From the NCBI GenBank assembly GCA_003116995.1, contig BDSL01000061.1, forward strand, positions 310,001-374,000: a stretch of 64,000 nucleotides of DNA, given 5' to 3'. Source of the stretch: Yamagishiella unicocca. Its lineage: Eukaryota > Chlorophyta > Chlorophyceae > Chlamydomonadales > Volvocaceae. The first letter of the stretch is position 1. Every line of letters begins with the position of its first letter. A model generated the notes under the pieces. The model made no database searches. It was not told the DNA's origin and was given only the letters and a program-made list of their open reading frames with translations. This document shows positions 1 to 12,919 of the stretch, one piece after another. A program made the position numbers and the translations under genes.

Positions 1-915
1 TAACTAACCAGAGATGGAGGCGGTTTTTGGCTGGAGAATTTTTAACACTAGATCCTTGCTCTTCAATCCGAGTTTTGCGGACATAAGGTTCAGGCAAGGA
101 TCGTCTCAGCCCAGCATGCATTGGTTGTCCCAATACTTTTCGCGTTGACGAGCACTTCCGGCGGTAAACTGTCAAGCACGAAGCAGACCTCCAAGGATGG
201 TGCTGGGGTAAACTCACTCGCTTCCTGTCGTTCGGCGGCGGGGTAAACTCACTTGCTTCTTGTTGTTCGGAAGTGAGTTAATGGGACGGCATTGGATGGT
301 ATGGATCGTGTAGTCACCTCACGCGAGGTGTAAAATCATTACCCAACACGACCACACGTCGCTGATGAGACCTCCCTGAAAAATGTGCAGAGTGTAAATT
401 GCCGATAATTACCCCATATGAAGGCGAGCATATATGCATAATAATAAGGGGAGTTTCCATATACCAGGGGCCATGCAAAATGCGTAGGCTTGTCATTACA
501 CGTCTTTGCAGTGTCATATTCACGACATCTACTGCATTACAATGCACGACATTACCAACAAAACTGTTGAATTCACAATTGTGTCCGTCCAGGCCAACAT
601 TTCGACAAACTAATCGTTTGACCATCTCAAGCCACAGGGTAACAAAAAACAGATCCTACACCGCTCGACAAACGTGTAGTCCACGTTCTATTAGCCCTCC
701 CGATTCCTACACGACGCCACATGGCGCTCAAGAAAACTCATCGCATGTCAGACCTATGCTTATGACGACGCGAGCAATCCTGCGTACTGACTCCCTCGCC
801 TACTGCCAACAATCGGCAGACTAATAGCACTCATTTAAACTTGCGGGACAATCCGCTTCACAGGATCATGCCACATTTCACGATGTTGCCAATGTACGCA
901 TCGGTATAAGTACGT
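1..915. other. Intergenic, downstream of HSP90
   Basis: No coding potential is recognised on either strand. The stretch is less GC-rich than the coding parts. On the minus strand it contains the HSP90 3' UTR. A TGTAA pentamer (the usual volvocine polyadenylation signal) reads on the minus strand at 541-537, about 375 bases past the stop codon, and is a possible but weak end of that transcript. Confidence 0.5.
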
Positions 916-3900
916 TTAGTCGACCTCCTCCATGCGGCTGCCCTCACCAGCGCCAGCGTCCTCCTCAAGGGGAGGCAGGTCGTCATCCTCAGCACCAAGC
1001 TCCTCCACGTCTTCGTCAATGGACAGGCCCAGCTTAATCATGCGGTGAATACGCGAGGCGAACGTGTTAGGCTCATCGAGGCTGAAGCCCGAGCTCAGTA
1101 GCGCCGTCTCGAAGAGAAGCAGGACCAGGTCCTTGACGGTCTTGTCGCTCTTGTCTGCGTCACTGCGCTTCTTCAGCTCCTGTAAGTTGGAAGTATGCAT
1201 GATTAGTCAACCCACTCGTTCCGCTATTATATTAACTGGTTCCGCCGGCTAATCCAATGAGTCAGCTAGCTGGTTATGCCGGCTAACCCATTTAATTTAC
1301 GCCCAATGACTAATTTAGTGTTGGGCACTTACGTTCATGATGGCGTTCTCGGGGTTGATTTCGAGTGTCTTCTTCGAGGTCATGTAAGCTGCCATGCTGT
1401 TATCACGCAGCGCCTGCGCCTTCATAATACGCTCCATGTTGGCCGACCACCCGTACTCGCCAGTCACCAGGACGCAAGGTGAGTCGACAACGCGGTGGCT
1501 AACGGTGACCTTCTCCACCTTGTCGCCCAAGATGTCCTTCATCAGGCGGCAAAGGGGCTCAAACTGGCTGGCCAGCTCCTCCTTGCTCTTCTTCTCATCC
1601 TCCGTGTCGTCCAGGTCCAGGCCCTCCTTGGTGCAGCACACCAACTTCTTGCCTGAGTGCATCAGATTAGCACAAAACAGCTGAAGATTCCAATTTTGGG
1701 AATTACGAACTATCCTCGGGAATTACGAACTATCCTCTCAAACATTATTTACTTAGGTAATCCGGATCAAGACTCTCTAGTAATACAGTTCTCGACACAT
1801 GAGTCCCCCCACAATGCAGATTTGATTAGAGCCCGAAACCCTTTACAGCCCAGTCGAATATTCATCATAACCCTCACCATCGTACTCCTTGAGCTGCTGA
1901 ACAGCGTACTCGTCGATGGGGTCGACCATGAAGAGCACCTCGTAGCCCTTCTTCTTCAACCGCTCGAGGAACGGGCTGTTCTCAACAGCCTTGCGGCTCT
2001 CGCCGGTAATGTAGTAGATTGCCTTCTGGCCTTCCTGTTCAGACCAAATCCAGACCAAATCCAGGGTGAGCATAAATACATTATGAGGAGTCCTATATGA
2101 TATCAATACACATTTAATAAGTGTTTTAGCCGCCAACGCACGCAGTTGACAATTCACCAATTCAGTCTGATTACATACATACAAGGCATCAATTCATTTT
2201 ACCGGGATACAGGAAACGGCAAGATTCGGAAACACATAGCTTCGCCGGGGTTGTACTAGCCCAGAAAAGATGACACGAGTGGTGCATGACACAAGCAGTG
2301 CGGACACGAGCAGTGCGGACACGGGCAGTGCGGACACGAGCAGTGCATGTCGATGTAGTTTGTAATTCCCCACCTTCATACGGGTGACGTAATCCTTGAG
2401 GCTCGTCACCTCCTCGCCGCTCTTCGTCGAGTGGTACCTGGATGCAATTAGCCAAAATGGTGAGTAAAGTGAAACCATGGTCTTCGCATGTCTTGTATAG
2501 TTGATGATGGTTGCACTAACCCCTAAGGACAATACCTGAGGAGGTCCGCCAGCTTGGCCCTGTTCTGTGAATCCTCGTGAACACCAAGCTTCAGGTTCTT
2601 GCCAAAAGACTCGTAGAACTTGTTGTAGTCGTCCTTGTTCTCAGCCACCTCAGCGAACAGATCCAGGCACTTCTTGACAATGTTCTTCTTAATGACCTGT
2701 TGAATAACACAAATCAATATATAAAACATGCGTCAACGTGCCCGGTGTATATCGTCGGGCACGTCCCACAACTTCCACCCCCACCCTGCCATACGTCTGT
2801 GTGCAATGTTGTACATACCTTCAGGATCTTGTTCTGCTGCAGAGTCTCACGAGAAATGTTCAGCGGCAGATCCTCGCTATCCACAATACCCTTGACGAAG
2901 TTCAGCCATTCAGGGATGAGCTCGTCGCAGTTGTCCATGATGAACACACGGCGCACGTAGAGCTTAATGTTGTTGGGCTTCTTGCGCTGGTCGAACATGT
3001 CGAAGGGAGCGCGCCGCGGAAGGAAGAGGATACACTTGAACTCCAGCTGACCCTCCACACTGCATTCACCCAAACGCAATACACAGGCTTATAAAGTAAC
3101 TCATGGATAGCCGCTCTTGACCAAGCAAGGTGTAAAAGACATGACAATAACGCCCTCCAAGTCAGTGTGCGGTAGCTCACCTGAAGTGCTTGACGGCCAG
3201 GTGATCCTCCCAGTCGTTGCTGATCGACTTGTAAAACGCAGCGTACTCCTCCTTGGTCACCTCATCAGGGTTGCGCATCCTGAAGGCACATAGCCACCGT
3301 ACTTTATAAGTTGCTTCACATCAACATTCGCTTTCACAGGGCGCTTCGACAAATGCCTTCACATCTTTTACACGGAGAAACACAGAGAAACCAAACCCTA
3401 CCAGATGGGCTTCTGCTTGTTCAGAAGGCTCCACTCATGCTGAACCTCCTTGACCTTCTTCTTCTTCTTCTCCTTCTCCTCCTTAACCTCCTCGACTGCG
3501 CCCTCCTCCTCTGTCAGGTCCAAGTGAACGTTGGAGGGATGAGCAGCGGGGATCAACGTTGTAGCATACAACTGCACATACAAACGCCACCCGTATACAG
3601 AAATCTTACATGACAACATGGGTTTCGCATCACCCCCAGCTTTTGTCCTTTTATCCGTGTCTCACCTTCCTTCTCCTTGGGCTCCTCCTCGTCGTCTGAC
3701 ACCTCCTTGTCGACAGTCTTCTCAGTCCACAGGGAAATCGGGTAGCTAATGAACTCGCTGTGCTTCTTCACTAGGTCCTTCACGCGCCGCTCCTCCAGGT
3801 ACTCCTTCTGGTCCTCCTGCGGCAGCACCAAAAGGCCAAATACACATGACATGTTGTCTTTTCAACTATACTGTAAAAGGGCGAGGAAACTCCACGATGG

Positions 3901-4482
3901 GAGGAAGCTGCAGCAGCTATGCACCACCAAACCCAATCTTACCTTCAGGAACAGGGTAATCTTGGTGCCGCGCCCTAGCGGCTCGCCCTCGGTGTCGCGG
4001 CGGATGCTGAAAGAGCCGCCAGCCTGCGACTCCCAAATGTACTGCTCGTCGTCGTTGTGCTTGGTCACAACCGTAACCTTGTCAGCGACAAGGTAGGCAG
4101 AGTAGAATCCGACACCGAACTGGCCGATCATAGACACATCCGCTCCAGCACTGAGAGCCTCCATGAACGCCTTCGTGCCAGAGCGCGCGATGGTGCCCAA
4201 GTTGTTGATCAGGTCGGCCTTGGTCATGCCGACACCCGAATCGATGATGGACAGGCTGCCATTGGTCTTGTCAGGGATCAGGTGGATGTAAAGCTCAGGG
4301 TTGCTGTCCAGCACCGACTTATCCGTCAGGGACAGGTAACGGATCTTGTCCAGAGCATCGGAGGCGTTCGAGATGAGCTCGCGCAGGAAAATTTCCTTAT
4401 TCGAATAGAAGGTGTTGATGATAAGCGAAAGCAACTGGTTGATTTCAGCCTGGAAGGCGAAAGTCTCGACCTCGGCAGCCAT
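916..4482 (-). CDS. HSP90A: Cytosolic heat shock protein 90 (HSP90A), complete
   Basis: ATP-dependent chaperone of the cytosol/nucleus. Exons in transcript order: 4482-3943, 3816-3666, 3510-3402, 3279-3181, 3059-2819, 2696-2536, 2437-2374, 2034-1878, 1652-1333, 1179-916. They sum to 2106 nt (701 aa plus stop), the usual family length, with all phases closing. The N-terminal GHKL ATPase domain contains [13 protein letters not shown] (catalytic Glu35, nucleotide-contacting Asn39), IDSGVGM and [14 protein letters not shown] charged Glu/Lys linker is spread over exons 2-3. The middle domain contains [19 protein letters not shown] and [14 protein letters not shown]. The C-terminal dimerisation domain contains [11 protein letters not shown] and [12 protein letters not shown]. 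The last residues are MEEVD, the TPR-cochaperone docking motif of cytosolic HSP90, which argues against plastid, mitochondrial or ER paralogues. The start is the ATG of [14 protein letters not shown]. The nearest upstream gene is the divergent ArfGAP, about 3 kb away. Confidence 0.97.
1698..1737. repeat. 20-bp tandem duplication in an HSP90 intron
   Basis: Two adjacent perfect copies of GGGAATTACGAACTATCCTC lie in the intron between the eighth and ninth exons of HSP90. Probably a replication-slippage product with no evident role. Confidence 0.8.
2291..2346. repeat. 15-bp minisatellite in an HSP90 intron
   Basis: About 3.7 units of a 15-bp repeat (GAGCAGTGCGGACAC with single-base variants) lie inside the intron between the seventh and eighth coding exons. 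It does not touch a splice site. Confidence 0.8.
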
Positions 4483-5252
4483 GGTGGGCAGATCAGGCGG
4501 CGGTCTTAATAGAGTACCGATAACAGTGTGAAGCCTTGAATGGCAGCAAAAGCCTTTGTTTCTCAAGGACGAGACAGCCGATTTACTGAACGATTGTTAC
4601 AGCGATGCTATTTGTGGGCAGCTCCAAAAGTCTAGTGCCTTCCCCGTACGACAGGCCGCGTGAGAAGCCCGCGCAGGTCGCGAAGCATCTCGACGCCTAT
4701 TTGGTCAATGTTCCTGTCAAACGTTTATTTGATTAGATAAAAAGTACAACGGCTGATAACAGTAGGCTGTTCCGCTATCGTCGCCTAAATGTCGGGTGTG
4801 TTGGTTTGTCATTGCTCCTTTGGCATGCGTGATCGGGCATAGATACCCCTCATTTTTCATTGGAGATAATGGAATTGCTTCCTTCGATGTCAAACAAGCA
4901 GGTCGGTCTCGAGATGGGCTAGTGCGCTAATCCATTGACAAACGTGATGGGTTGGGTTTTATTCTTAGTTTGTGCTTTAAGGAAGTATGGATGAGACGTC
5001 TTTGAGGTCACGATTACCTGGGCGAGCTCGGTACCGTCACATACGGGATATGGATAATTGTGCAGGGCGTACATGCGCACTGGATGGATATAATCGCCAC
5101 GTGTTGAAGTAATGCATGTGCAGAACAGCTGAGGTTCTATAAAATGGCGCCAAGTCGGCTAGTTACTTTCCTATCGCGGGAATATCTGAATCAGGAGGAC
5201 TCTGAACCACGTCAACGTTTCTATAGATTTGCCAAGGCAAACTCGTCGTTTT

Positions 5253-6455
5253 TGTTATAGTGGGCCCACAGGACCACAAACAAACGACCTCGCCGGGGCA
5301 GGCACCTGCCACCCAAACCGACCCCGCCGGTGTTTGCCCGTTGTGTGTACTAGCGTGTATGAGACGGTAGAAAAACGTGAAGCCTGGGAACCCTGGGGAA
5401 ACAATTGGTGTCCTAGTTCTAGTTAGTCAGCATACCCAATTAAGTGGTCCAGTACTGTTCACAGTACCTTTTATCGTCCCCTGGCAGCAACCCAACGCCT
5501 CCAGTGCGCGCCACATGGTGGCACGGGCTTGAAGGGTAACGTTGGCTACGTGACAACAACCGATTACCCGTAGTAGAGGAGGCTTACCATAGGAATGCAT
5601 GTTCCTCTAGCCTCTCTATCTTCAAAATACTTCCCCGTATGTATAGCAGTGTGCAGCGCAGGAACCCTTCAGCTGAACTGGTCTGGCCTGGGTAACTTGT
5701 AATGGATCGACCCTATTCGACTCGCGACCCTTCTGGACTGTAAGTCACTGTACATGTCAGCTTGGTCATGCCCGTCCACGACCAAACTCCGTCCTGGCAT
5801 CACCCTATCTATTGCACTACGTGCACCACAGATGCCTGCTACATCACTTCGAATGAGTCAGGCACGCATTCAAGGGTTTCAACGCCCTAGAATTTACATT
5901 TCTGTAACACACACATGGCACGGCCGTCACCTTCACTGCACGCGCAATGGCTTCCGCGTCGCTTCCACAATACGTGCCGTGATGTCGACGGTCGACGGTC
6001 ATGTTCACAGTACGTGCCGTGGCGTAGCGTAGGTGGTAAGGGCTGGTGTATCAATGGGTATCGTCTGTCTTATGACGGACCGTCACGGCCGCCGAGCCCT
6101 GCCTAGCAACGTTGCGCGTGCCTCATGAGAACGCTGCGATGGGGAAAGAGCGGATTAGTTTGGGTTTCGTTAGGGACTTAAGGCGCAAGATTTCTGCCAC
6201 GGTTGGGAGTGGCGTTTTGCTGTTGTCTGTGACTGCGGGTATGCTCCTGTATGCGTGGGCTGTGGCCGCTGTATTGCTGATCGGTTTGTGCCAGTGGGTG
6301 TCAGTTTGGTAATGTTTGTCGTCGCTTATCCTCTGGGATCTTGCAATGAATTTCTGTGTTTGCCGTAGTTCAGTCTGGTGTGTTATGTAGTCATCCTGCA
6401 GTGCCTGGCGATGTGCTCGATGCCTCTACCGTTTGGTTTTGGGCCCACTATAACA
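5253..6455. mobile_element. Putative non-autonomous DNA element with 16-bp terminal inverted repeats
   Basis: TGTTATAGTGGGCCCA at 5253-5268 is repeated as its exact reverse complement at 6440-6455, giving a 1203-bp segment. The inner side of the right end (about 6402-6450, GGCGATGTGCTCGATG then TTTGGTTTTGGGCCCACT) is a diverged version of the end shared by the dispersed repeats found in introns of the polycystin gene further right. No transposase frame is visible and no target-site duplication could be seen. It could instead be two unrelated repeat ends facing each other. Confidence 0.5.
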
Positions 6456-7141
6456 GCATGTAACAGCCGCGGCTGTTAGTAGGCGGGAATACGGGGTGCT
6501 CCCAAATTTTGTCTCCGAAAACAACGGCACGATCACGTATCACGCCCAAAAACGCCTTCAACCTAACCTGCCGCTGCTCTCCAACAACGATGACGACGAG
6601 TACCTGTACCAAACCCATTATGCCATAGGCCTATCCACGACGGCAACCCAGGGGGAATAACTTTCTGTACTCTAGAACAACACACGCATGGAGGTAGCAT
6701 GATCTGCCGCAGTGTTTGGACGGACGGAACATGTTTGGCAACCGACATGTTTCGTCCGTCAGGTATTTCCCTTCAGCAACTCCATGCCTTCCCACTCTCG
6801 TCCGTTCCTGTACACATGGAAGCCAGCCTTGCACCGCCCCGAACATTGCAATTTGCCGTAGTACCCAACCAAAGGGGCCGCTACTAGCTGCTGTCCTAGC
6901 CGCGCGCCTGCCCTCCTTCGCACGCTAAGCCGGCGACTCAGGAACCACTGCATGATTAGTAGCACAGAGGCATTGTCCCTGCCGTAAGTAGCCGGGGATA
7001 CTGCTGCAGATAGCTAGTCGTCCCGATGGCCTCGTTTCTCTCGGTTGCGTTGCTTGCCTCCAACCGAGCAGGAGCCCTTCCTTACAGTATGCATGGCCTT
7101 TTCCGTCGCTGGACGGTAATACTGGAACCCGTACTGGAAAG

Positions 7142-7149
7142 TATATAAA
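7142..7149 (+). promoter_or_regulatory. TATA-like box upstream of ArfGAP
   Basis: TATATAAA, about 330 bases before the ArfGAP start codon and followed by a GC-rich stretch. It is the best TATA match in this intergenic half. It implies a 5' UTR of roughly 300 bases, long but possible. Inferred from sequence only. Confidence 0.3.
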
Positions 7150-7476
7150 GCCCTAGCGCACAGGCAAACAGATGTACGGCGCAACAGATGCCTCAAAGGA
7201 GACACGAATTGTGTGTTACTAAGCAACCTAACAAATACCTGCATACAATCTTTACAGAAGCTAAAGCAACGCGAAGGGCCCTGGTTTCGTGGAGGCTGTA
7301 CGGAAACGTCTCCTCGTTCCAGCTAATGCCTTCTACGATCGATTTCAGCGGCAAATTTTGTACACCAATTAATGCCAGAAGTTATTGGAGTGTTCGCTAG
7401 GCGGGCGACCAACTATCTTTGTGTGCAGTTTGCATAGGCAGCTGTTGCTGACGACCAAAGGGCAAACCTGCACAAC

Positions 7477-10400
7477 ATGGCTTCCACAGAAGCCTTAGCT
7501 ATACTTCGCGAGCTTCAGTCGCGGCCGGACAACAAGGTGCGTGGGTAACGTTAGCGCCAAGGTAACTCTCCTCCCAATATCACGAGGAAAGCTTTCGTCT
7601 TTCTCCAGGTCTGTTCAGACTGTGAAATGAAAAATCCACAGTGGGCATCAGGTGCGTAGTGATAACCGATCAGGACAGCCATCATGCGTTGATTGCTCGT
7701 TTCCCCTCTCAACCCCCGAGTCAAGCAGTTATTCATTCCGCACGCAGTTTCCTACGGAATTTTTATGTGCCTGGAGTGCAGTGGCCGGCACCGTGGGTTA
7801 GGCGTCCATATCAGCTTCGTCAGGTGCGCACCGCGAACCTTGCCGCCGCCTCCTATCCAATGAGCGAATGTGCAAAGCCACACCTGATGGTCGTGTGCCG
7901 TGCGCACGCAGATCCGTCACGATGGATTCCTGGTCTGCAGACCAACTAAAGAAAATGCAGCTTGGCGGTAACGGCAAGCTCAATTCATTCCTCAAGCAAT
8001 ACGGTGTGGAAAAGCATGTGGACATTACGGAAAAATACAACACACGTGCCGCGGAGGTGGGGTGATGTTCTGTGTTTCGTGACCCCCTGTGTCCCGTGCT
8101 GCAAGTCTGAGGTCCGGTATATTCATTGGACTGCTGCAGTTCTTCCGTGAGAAGATACGTGCTCAGGTGGAGGGCCGCGACTACACGCCGCCCTCTCCTT
8201 CCGAGGTTGGCCCTTCGGTGGCGGCTGGTAGCTTTCGCAGCGTCGCAGCCACCTCTCCGCAGGGTCAACCCTCGAAGAAGAAGGACGATGAGTGGGGAGA
8301 TTGGGGCGGCAGCGAAGCTGGGGCCGGCCAGAAGGTGGGTGCGTTGTGCACGCCACGAGATGCCGGCATGAATACATATATCACATGAATTCATGATGAA
8401 GCAAGAAGACACATAGTCTGGGACAATCTAAACATGGTGAAGCAAGAAGACACATAGTCTTTGACAATGTAAACGTCAGCGGCTCCTGTCGGCTCCTGCA
8501 AGGGTACGAAGCCAGGACTTGACGGCATGTGCCTACTCTCAAGGGAAGGAATGGCACAGTACATGTTCAGTGAATGTGCACGTGGGTAATGCTTGTGTCC
8601 TTTCTGGGTTTGGACATTCGAGGGCCCGAGTGTGAGCGTCCCCTTCAATCATATGCAGCCGCAGATTTGGGCTGCAAATGACGTCTTTGGGAGTACGGGT
8701 CACCGTGCCCTTGGCGACGGGGCGGTGCATGCGTTCCCTGGAACGTTATTCAATGGAATGTGTGGGTGTCGTGCCATCATGCAGGCTGGAGGTGCCGGCT
8801 TTACGAACCGCAGTGAGTACACGCGGTCCCAACTGGAGGCCTCGGCGGCTGGCAAGGAGACATTCTTTGCGCGCAAGATGCAGGTGGGTTGCATTTGGCA
8901 GTAGCGATAGTGGGCTGCTATGGCATCTTGCAGGAGCGCAGCTTGGAGCTTAGCTATCGATTTCAAGCGTCGGAGGCAAGGTTGCTGCGGAAAGCGCGGC
9001 CTGATTTGTTGGTCCTTGAGGACCTCACCGCTCCACGGCTTTCCCGGACCGGCCGGATGCGAATGGCGCAGGAAAACGCGTCTCGCCCAGCGGACCTTCC
9101 TCCGAACCAGGGTGGCAAATATGTGGGCTTTGGCTCCACGCCGGCACCGCGGTCCAAGCCGCAGGGCGGCGGCGGCGGCGTAGAAGACCTGACCAGCCTG
9201 TTGTCCTCTACATTGACCACGGTCGGCAAGGTTGCCGAGACGGCTGCCAAAACTGCCACGCAGGCGGTCAAGAGGTGGGTGGGGAAGGGGAAGAGCATTC
9301 GAGTCTCAAACCCCCTTCGGTGTATAGAACATCCTTTCAACAATCATCAACATCGTACCTGGCAAGGGGGCCTTCCTGCCGTCATCGTTCGCAATTTGGT
9401 GATGTAGTGGCAAGAGAATTGAGGCTTTGTAAAATGCGGGTAGGACGGTCTTTGGATTTCCTTGTTATTCACCCATTCGTTAATTCATGCAGTGGCTCGG
9501 CTCAGCTAAGCCAGACCCTTCAAGAAAGGCAGGTCGGGGAATCCATTAGCCACAACGCGAAGGTCATCAGCGAGAAGGCCGCATCCGCTGCGCAGGTAGG
9601 GAGTTTCAGTCGAGCGCACGGGTTACGTCGGGGTTGCGTCCGGGGTCATGGTACACATGTTGCGTACGGCGCTGAGAGCAGTGATAGGCCGAGGCATTGT
9701 CAGGTCACCTTAAACGGCGCCTCCGCGATACTAATGCCGGTGAGGATATGTTCCTTGTTGCGTCGCGAAATTTGAAGGCACGGTTAACAACCCCACGCCA
9801 TCATCCGTGCTCCTTACCTGCATGGCTGTCTATTCCCTTTGTTGCCCGTGCGTTACAGACCGGCCTAGCTACGTTGAGCGGTCTTTACGCCAGAATGGCC
9901 TCGACAGTGGAGCAAGCGGCTCGGCAGCAGGGCCTCGCCCTGGACCTCGGGTCGCAGAGGGCGGCAGCAGCGGCGTCCACCAGCAGCAACGGAGGAGCCC
10001 ACAATGGCGCAGCAGCGACCCCTTGGGGTAGGTATGGGGCCCGTTTAGGTTTCTGGTGGTGCACGGTGTCCCGGAGATGGCGTATGGTGCCTGCAAAGCT
10101 GGCACGACGTCTCTTATACCACGGCTAGTACACCGGGTTTATGACGGCGGGGGAGCGTACGTGCGGACAGAGACGGCAGCAAGGCCGTGGTGGCCACCTG
10201 TTTTGCTTGCGTAGTGCTTACTCCCCTGCTTTACGGGCCTGTGAAGCCGATGCACCGTCCGTCGGTGCTGTCCAGAATTGCCTGCCCTTCAGAGTGCAGT
10301 GGCGCTACCGTGGATGACCGCGTCGTTAATTAAGCGTACTTCAATCTTTGTTGGCTGCAGGCGACAGCGCTGGGGCTTCTGAGTACGCGGCAGGTGGCCA

Positions 10401-10872
10401 AAGGGTTGGCGCTGCCCCAAGCGGGCAGAGCGCTGGGCAGGTCCGCCAGGGCAGTGCTCGGTCTGGTGCTGTGGCCGGCGGCAGGGGTGCCGGCGGAAGC
10501 TTCGCTGGCTTCGATGCTGACGGTCCGGATGCTGACGGTGACGGTGAGTGCTTGTTACCGGTAGCTTGTCGTGGATAGGGGGCTGCCTGTTTCCTTCCGC
10601 ACTGCCATAGCAGCCGAGACTGCTCGAAAATAATAAACCCGCCCTGAACCTCCGTTGGGCTTCGGCTTTGTGATTCAGGTTGGGCAGGCTGGGAGAAGGA
10701 TGGTGGCGCTCAGGCCAGAGCGCCTTCCGCACGCTCGGCCGCGCCAACGGCGGCAGCACGCAGTCAGGCCAGTAAGCCAGCGGCGGCGACGCACAAATCA
10801 AAAAGTATGCCGGCGCTGAACAAGGGAGGCCGTGACTCGGACGCAGAGGAGGAGGAATGGGGTAAATGGTAG
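7477..10872 (+). CDS. ARFGAP1-like ADP-ribosylation factor GTPase-activating protein, complete
   Basis: It stimulates GTP hydrolysis by ARF small GTPases in Golgi/COPI vesicle traffic. Exons: 7477-7536, 7609-7651, 7748-7823, 7912-8056, 8140-8334, 8785-8883, 9072-9274, 9493-9595, 9859-10027, 10361-10543, 10679-10872. They sum to 1470 nt (489 aa). The N-terminal ArfGAP zinc finger has Cys22, Cys25, Cys42 and Cys45 (CxxC-x16-CxxC) followed by Arg50, the catalytic arginine finger, then [17 protein letters not shown]. Downstream come the conserved [20 protein letters not shown] and [11 protein letters not shown] segments, then amphipathic stretches rich in Ser/Thr/Ala around exons 7-9 of the kind that sense membrane curvature. 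Short Trp motifs ([13 protein letters not shown], and EEWGKW at the very C-terminus) match the coat-binding tail of the ARFGAP1/AGD6-7 group. The start is the first ATG before the zinc finger. The 451-base gap between exons 5 and 6 could hide a small extra exon. Confidence 0.93.
8394..8475. repeat. 41-bp tandem duplication in an ArfGAP intron
   Basis: Two adjacent near-identical copies (GAAGCAAGAAGACACATAGT in each, 41 bases apart) lie in the intron between exons 5 and 6. No function is evident. Confidence 0.75.
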
Positions 10873-12919
10873 ATATTATAAATATAGGTAAGACGTGGGC
10901 CGCGATCCATTGGGAAGGCAGGGTCTACTGGCAGGATGGCACCTGTCGTTCAGGAATGCTGGCTTACCGTTGTGAGGTTCACAGTTCGGTAGGAGGCGAG
11001 CTGACCTGAACCGGGGTTCGGGTGCGGCGTCAGTGTTACAGCAGAGGTGATGTGCATAATGAATGCCATGCGAGGGCCAGCTTGGCGGGCTTTCCGTGTT
11101 TGATACTCCGCGGATTCGGATCTGTCCGGCACCGTCGAATGCTCGGATCCGGTGGCAGGACTCGACGAGGCATGGACCTGTGGAACGTTAACGTACTACT
11201 GGCGGTCTTCAAGGCCACGTACCGTCATGGTGGTTACATGCTCGACGCACGTGGACTGTGCCGTGTCAGTGGTGTGAGCGGGTTTCTTGCGTTGCAGTCA
11301 CGTGGGCAGGATGCTGTGAAACCCAGCAGCAGGCATCGCGCTCGGGCTGTGGCACTGGCCTGAGCAGGCGGGGAAGGGCTGTGTTGGATGGCCTTTCAAC
11401 GTTGCAGTGCTTCGTCCCGGCTGCGGGGCGTCAATATGGGTGCTGTTGCTCTGGGATACTTGACCTATGAACGGCGGAGAGACAAGCTAGGCAATGGTCA
11501 GTGTGGGGGCATCATGGGTCCGATGTAAGGTCCCTCGCATTGCCAGTATCCGCGAGCGCCTGGACTGAGTGATGCATGCCTAGGGCGGTACATGGACTAG
11601 TCGCGCAATTTACATCGTGACTCGGGTGCGAGTTGGTCGAAGGTGCATGTAGGAACTTGGCGGGGCTTACTTCGGCTATGTTGGGTGGGTGAACACGACG
11701 CGGAGGCGGGCAAGGGGCACTTACTCTGGAGTTTCCTTCTCAGGGCGAGCCGTGGCGAGCTCGTAAGAAAGTCGGGCTCTCCAGTGCGGTGCCGGCTGAA
11801 TTGGAGCCGTGCGGAGCTGTGTTGTCCAGGCGGCCTCTGCACATGGGGCACCGGTGGTTTGAGCCATGTGCTGCGGTGACTGACGCCAGAGATTTGTATG
11901 ACGCCAGCCTGGGAGTTGCAGCGCTGCAGGCTGATCGCAGAGGTGCCAGAGCTCATAGGGATAGTGTATAACTTATAAGCGCCGTGTCACTAGAATTAGG
12001 ATACTGGGTTGGCATGGTACCGATGACACAGGTTGGGCACATGTCAGCAACAGCCATGGTTGTGCGGTTGCACTAAAGAGGACAGCGGTACATGAACATC
12101 ACTACATCAGCCAGTCAGGGCCAGTCCTACCGACATGTCGCAATGTGGGCTGAGAAAGGCGGTTTGGGAGGCAGTGGTGAGGAGACTTTGATGCGGACGA
12201 TGAATACCGCCAAACAGCAGACGACATTTGCTCGTGGACGCTGTTGATTGGTGATATGGGTTGAATGCAAACAAAGGCAGACCAGGCGATTGATGTCGCA
12301 GCAGATGCATCCTTGATGCACAACCCTATGTGGTAACTGGCAAGACAACTTGGCACTGAGAGTCGACACGTGAAGTCATATGACACTTCCAGCTACGAAT
12401 TAAGTCCACCCAGACGCCTTTCTGTAAATTCGCACTATGCATCAGCCGCTTCCTGATGTCGGCGCCACGGAGCGTCAGAGAGGGTCACATGGCGCCACCC
12501 TGCGCCACCCCGCGCCACCCCGCGCCACCCTGCGGCCTGCTGCGTCTGGTCCGCACTCTTAACGGGTAAAGATGTGCGGCAGCTGAAACACACATATAAC
12601 CTTATGCCCCTGCCCTCGTATGTCACTGTGCCAAAATACACGTTGAGCGGTATCACTCCAACCCCTCGTGGGAGATGACGTAGTGGTGGGATGTATATCT
12701 GGCATAGCTATCGAATAGCTGGATTACAGATAATTGGATGAAAAACAAGTTGCGCCATCCATCTATGGGGTTGCGCTGCACGTGATGACAAGCGACGCAT
12801 TACGGCGTTTACGAGACATCACTATTTGCTAGCGCCGTAAAGACGTATTATTCCGTTGCTTTCGCAGTGCTGAGTGCAGCTCAATGGACTAACATATCTA
12901 GCAAAGGACATCAAGGAGA
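10873..12919. other. Intergenic between ArfGAP and PDH-E2
   Basis: It contains the ArfGAP 3' UTR and the upstream region of the E2 gene. A TGTAA pentamer lies at 11524-11528, about 650 bases past the ArfGAP stop, a possible poly(A) signal. No other gene, tRNA or conserved protein segment was recognised on either strand. Confidence 0.5.
12489..12536. repeat. 11-bp GCGCCACCCYG tandem repeat
   Basis: About four units of CGCGCCACCCC/T in intergenic DNA, about 390 bases before the E2 start codon. It gives rise to a spurious minus-strand open frame. Confidence 0.7.

Larger units (their letters stand above)
4483..7476. other. Intergenic region between divergent HSP90 and ArfGAP genes
   Basis: It holds both divergent promoters and the inverted-repeat-bounded segment at 5253-6455. 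I found no convincing perfect heat-shock element array next to HSP90. Partial matches to the GAAnnTTC type occur on the minus strand around 4690-4720 but have mismatches. The open frames here are short and unlike known proteins. A 66-codon frame at 6112-6312 with a hydrophobic stretch lies inside the inverted-repeat segment and is not called as a gene. Confidence 0.6.

Noticed and set aside
4640..4760. Heat-shock elements upstream of HSP90
   Set aside because: Only single or mismatched GAAnnTTC-type half-sites were found; no array of three good half-sites.
6112..6312. 66-codon frame with a hydrophobic stretch
   Set aside because: Short, inside the putative mobile element, no recognisable family, no supporting splice or codon evidence.
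12435..12656. Minus-strand frame with WRGVARGGAGWRHV
   Set aside because: Produced by the 11-bp GCGCCACCC repeat.
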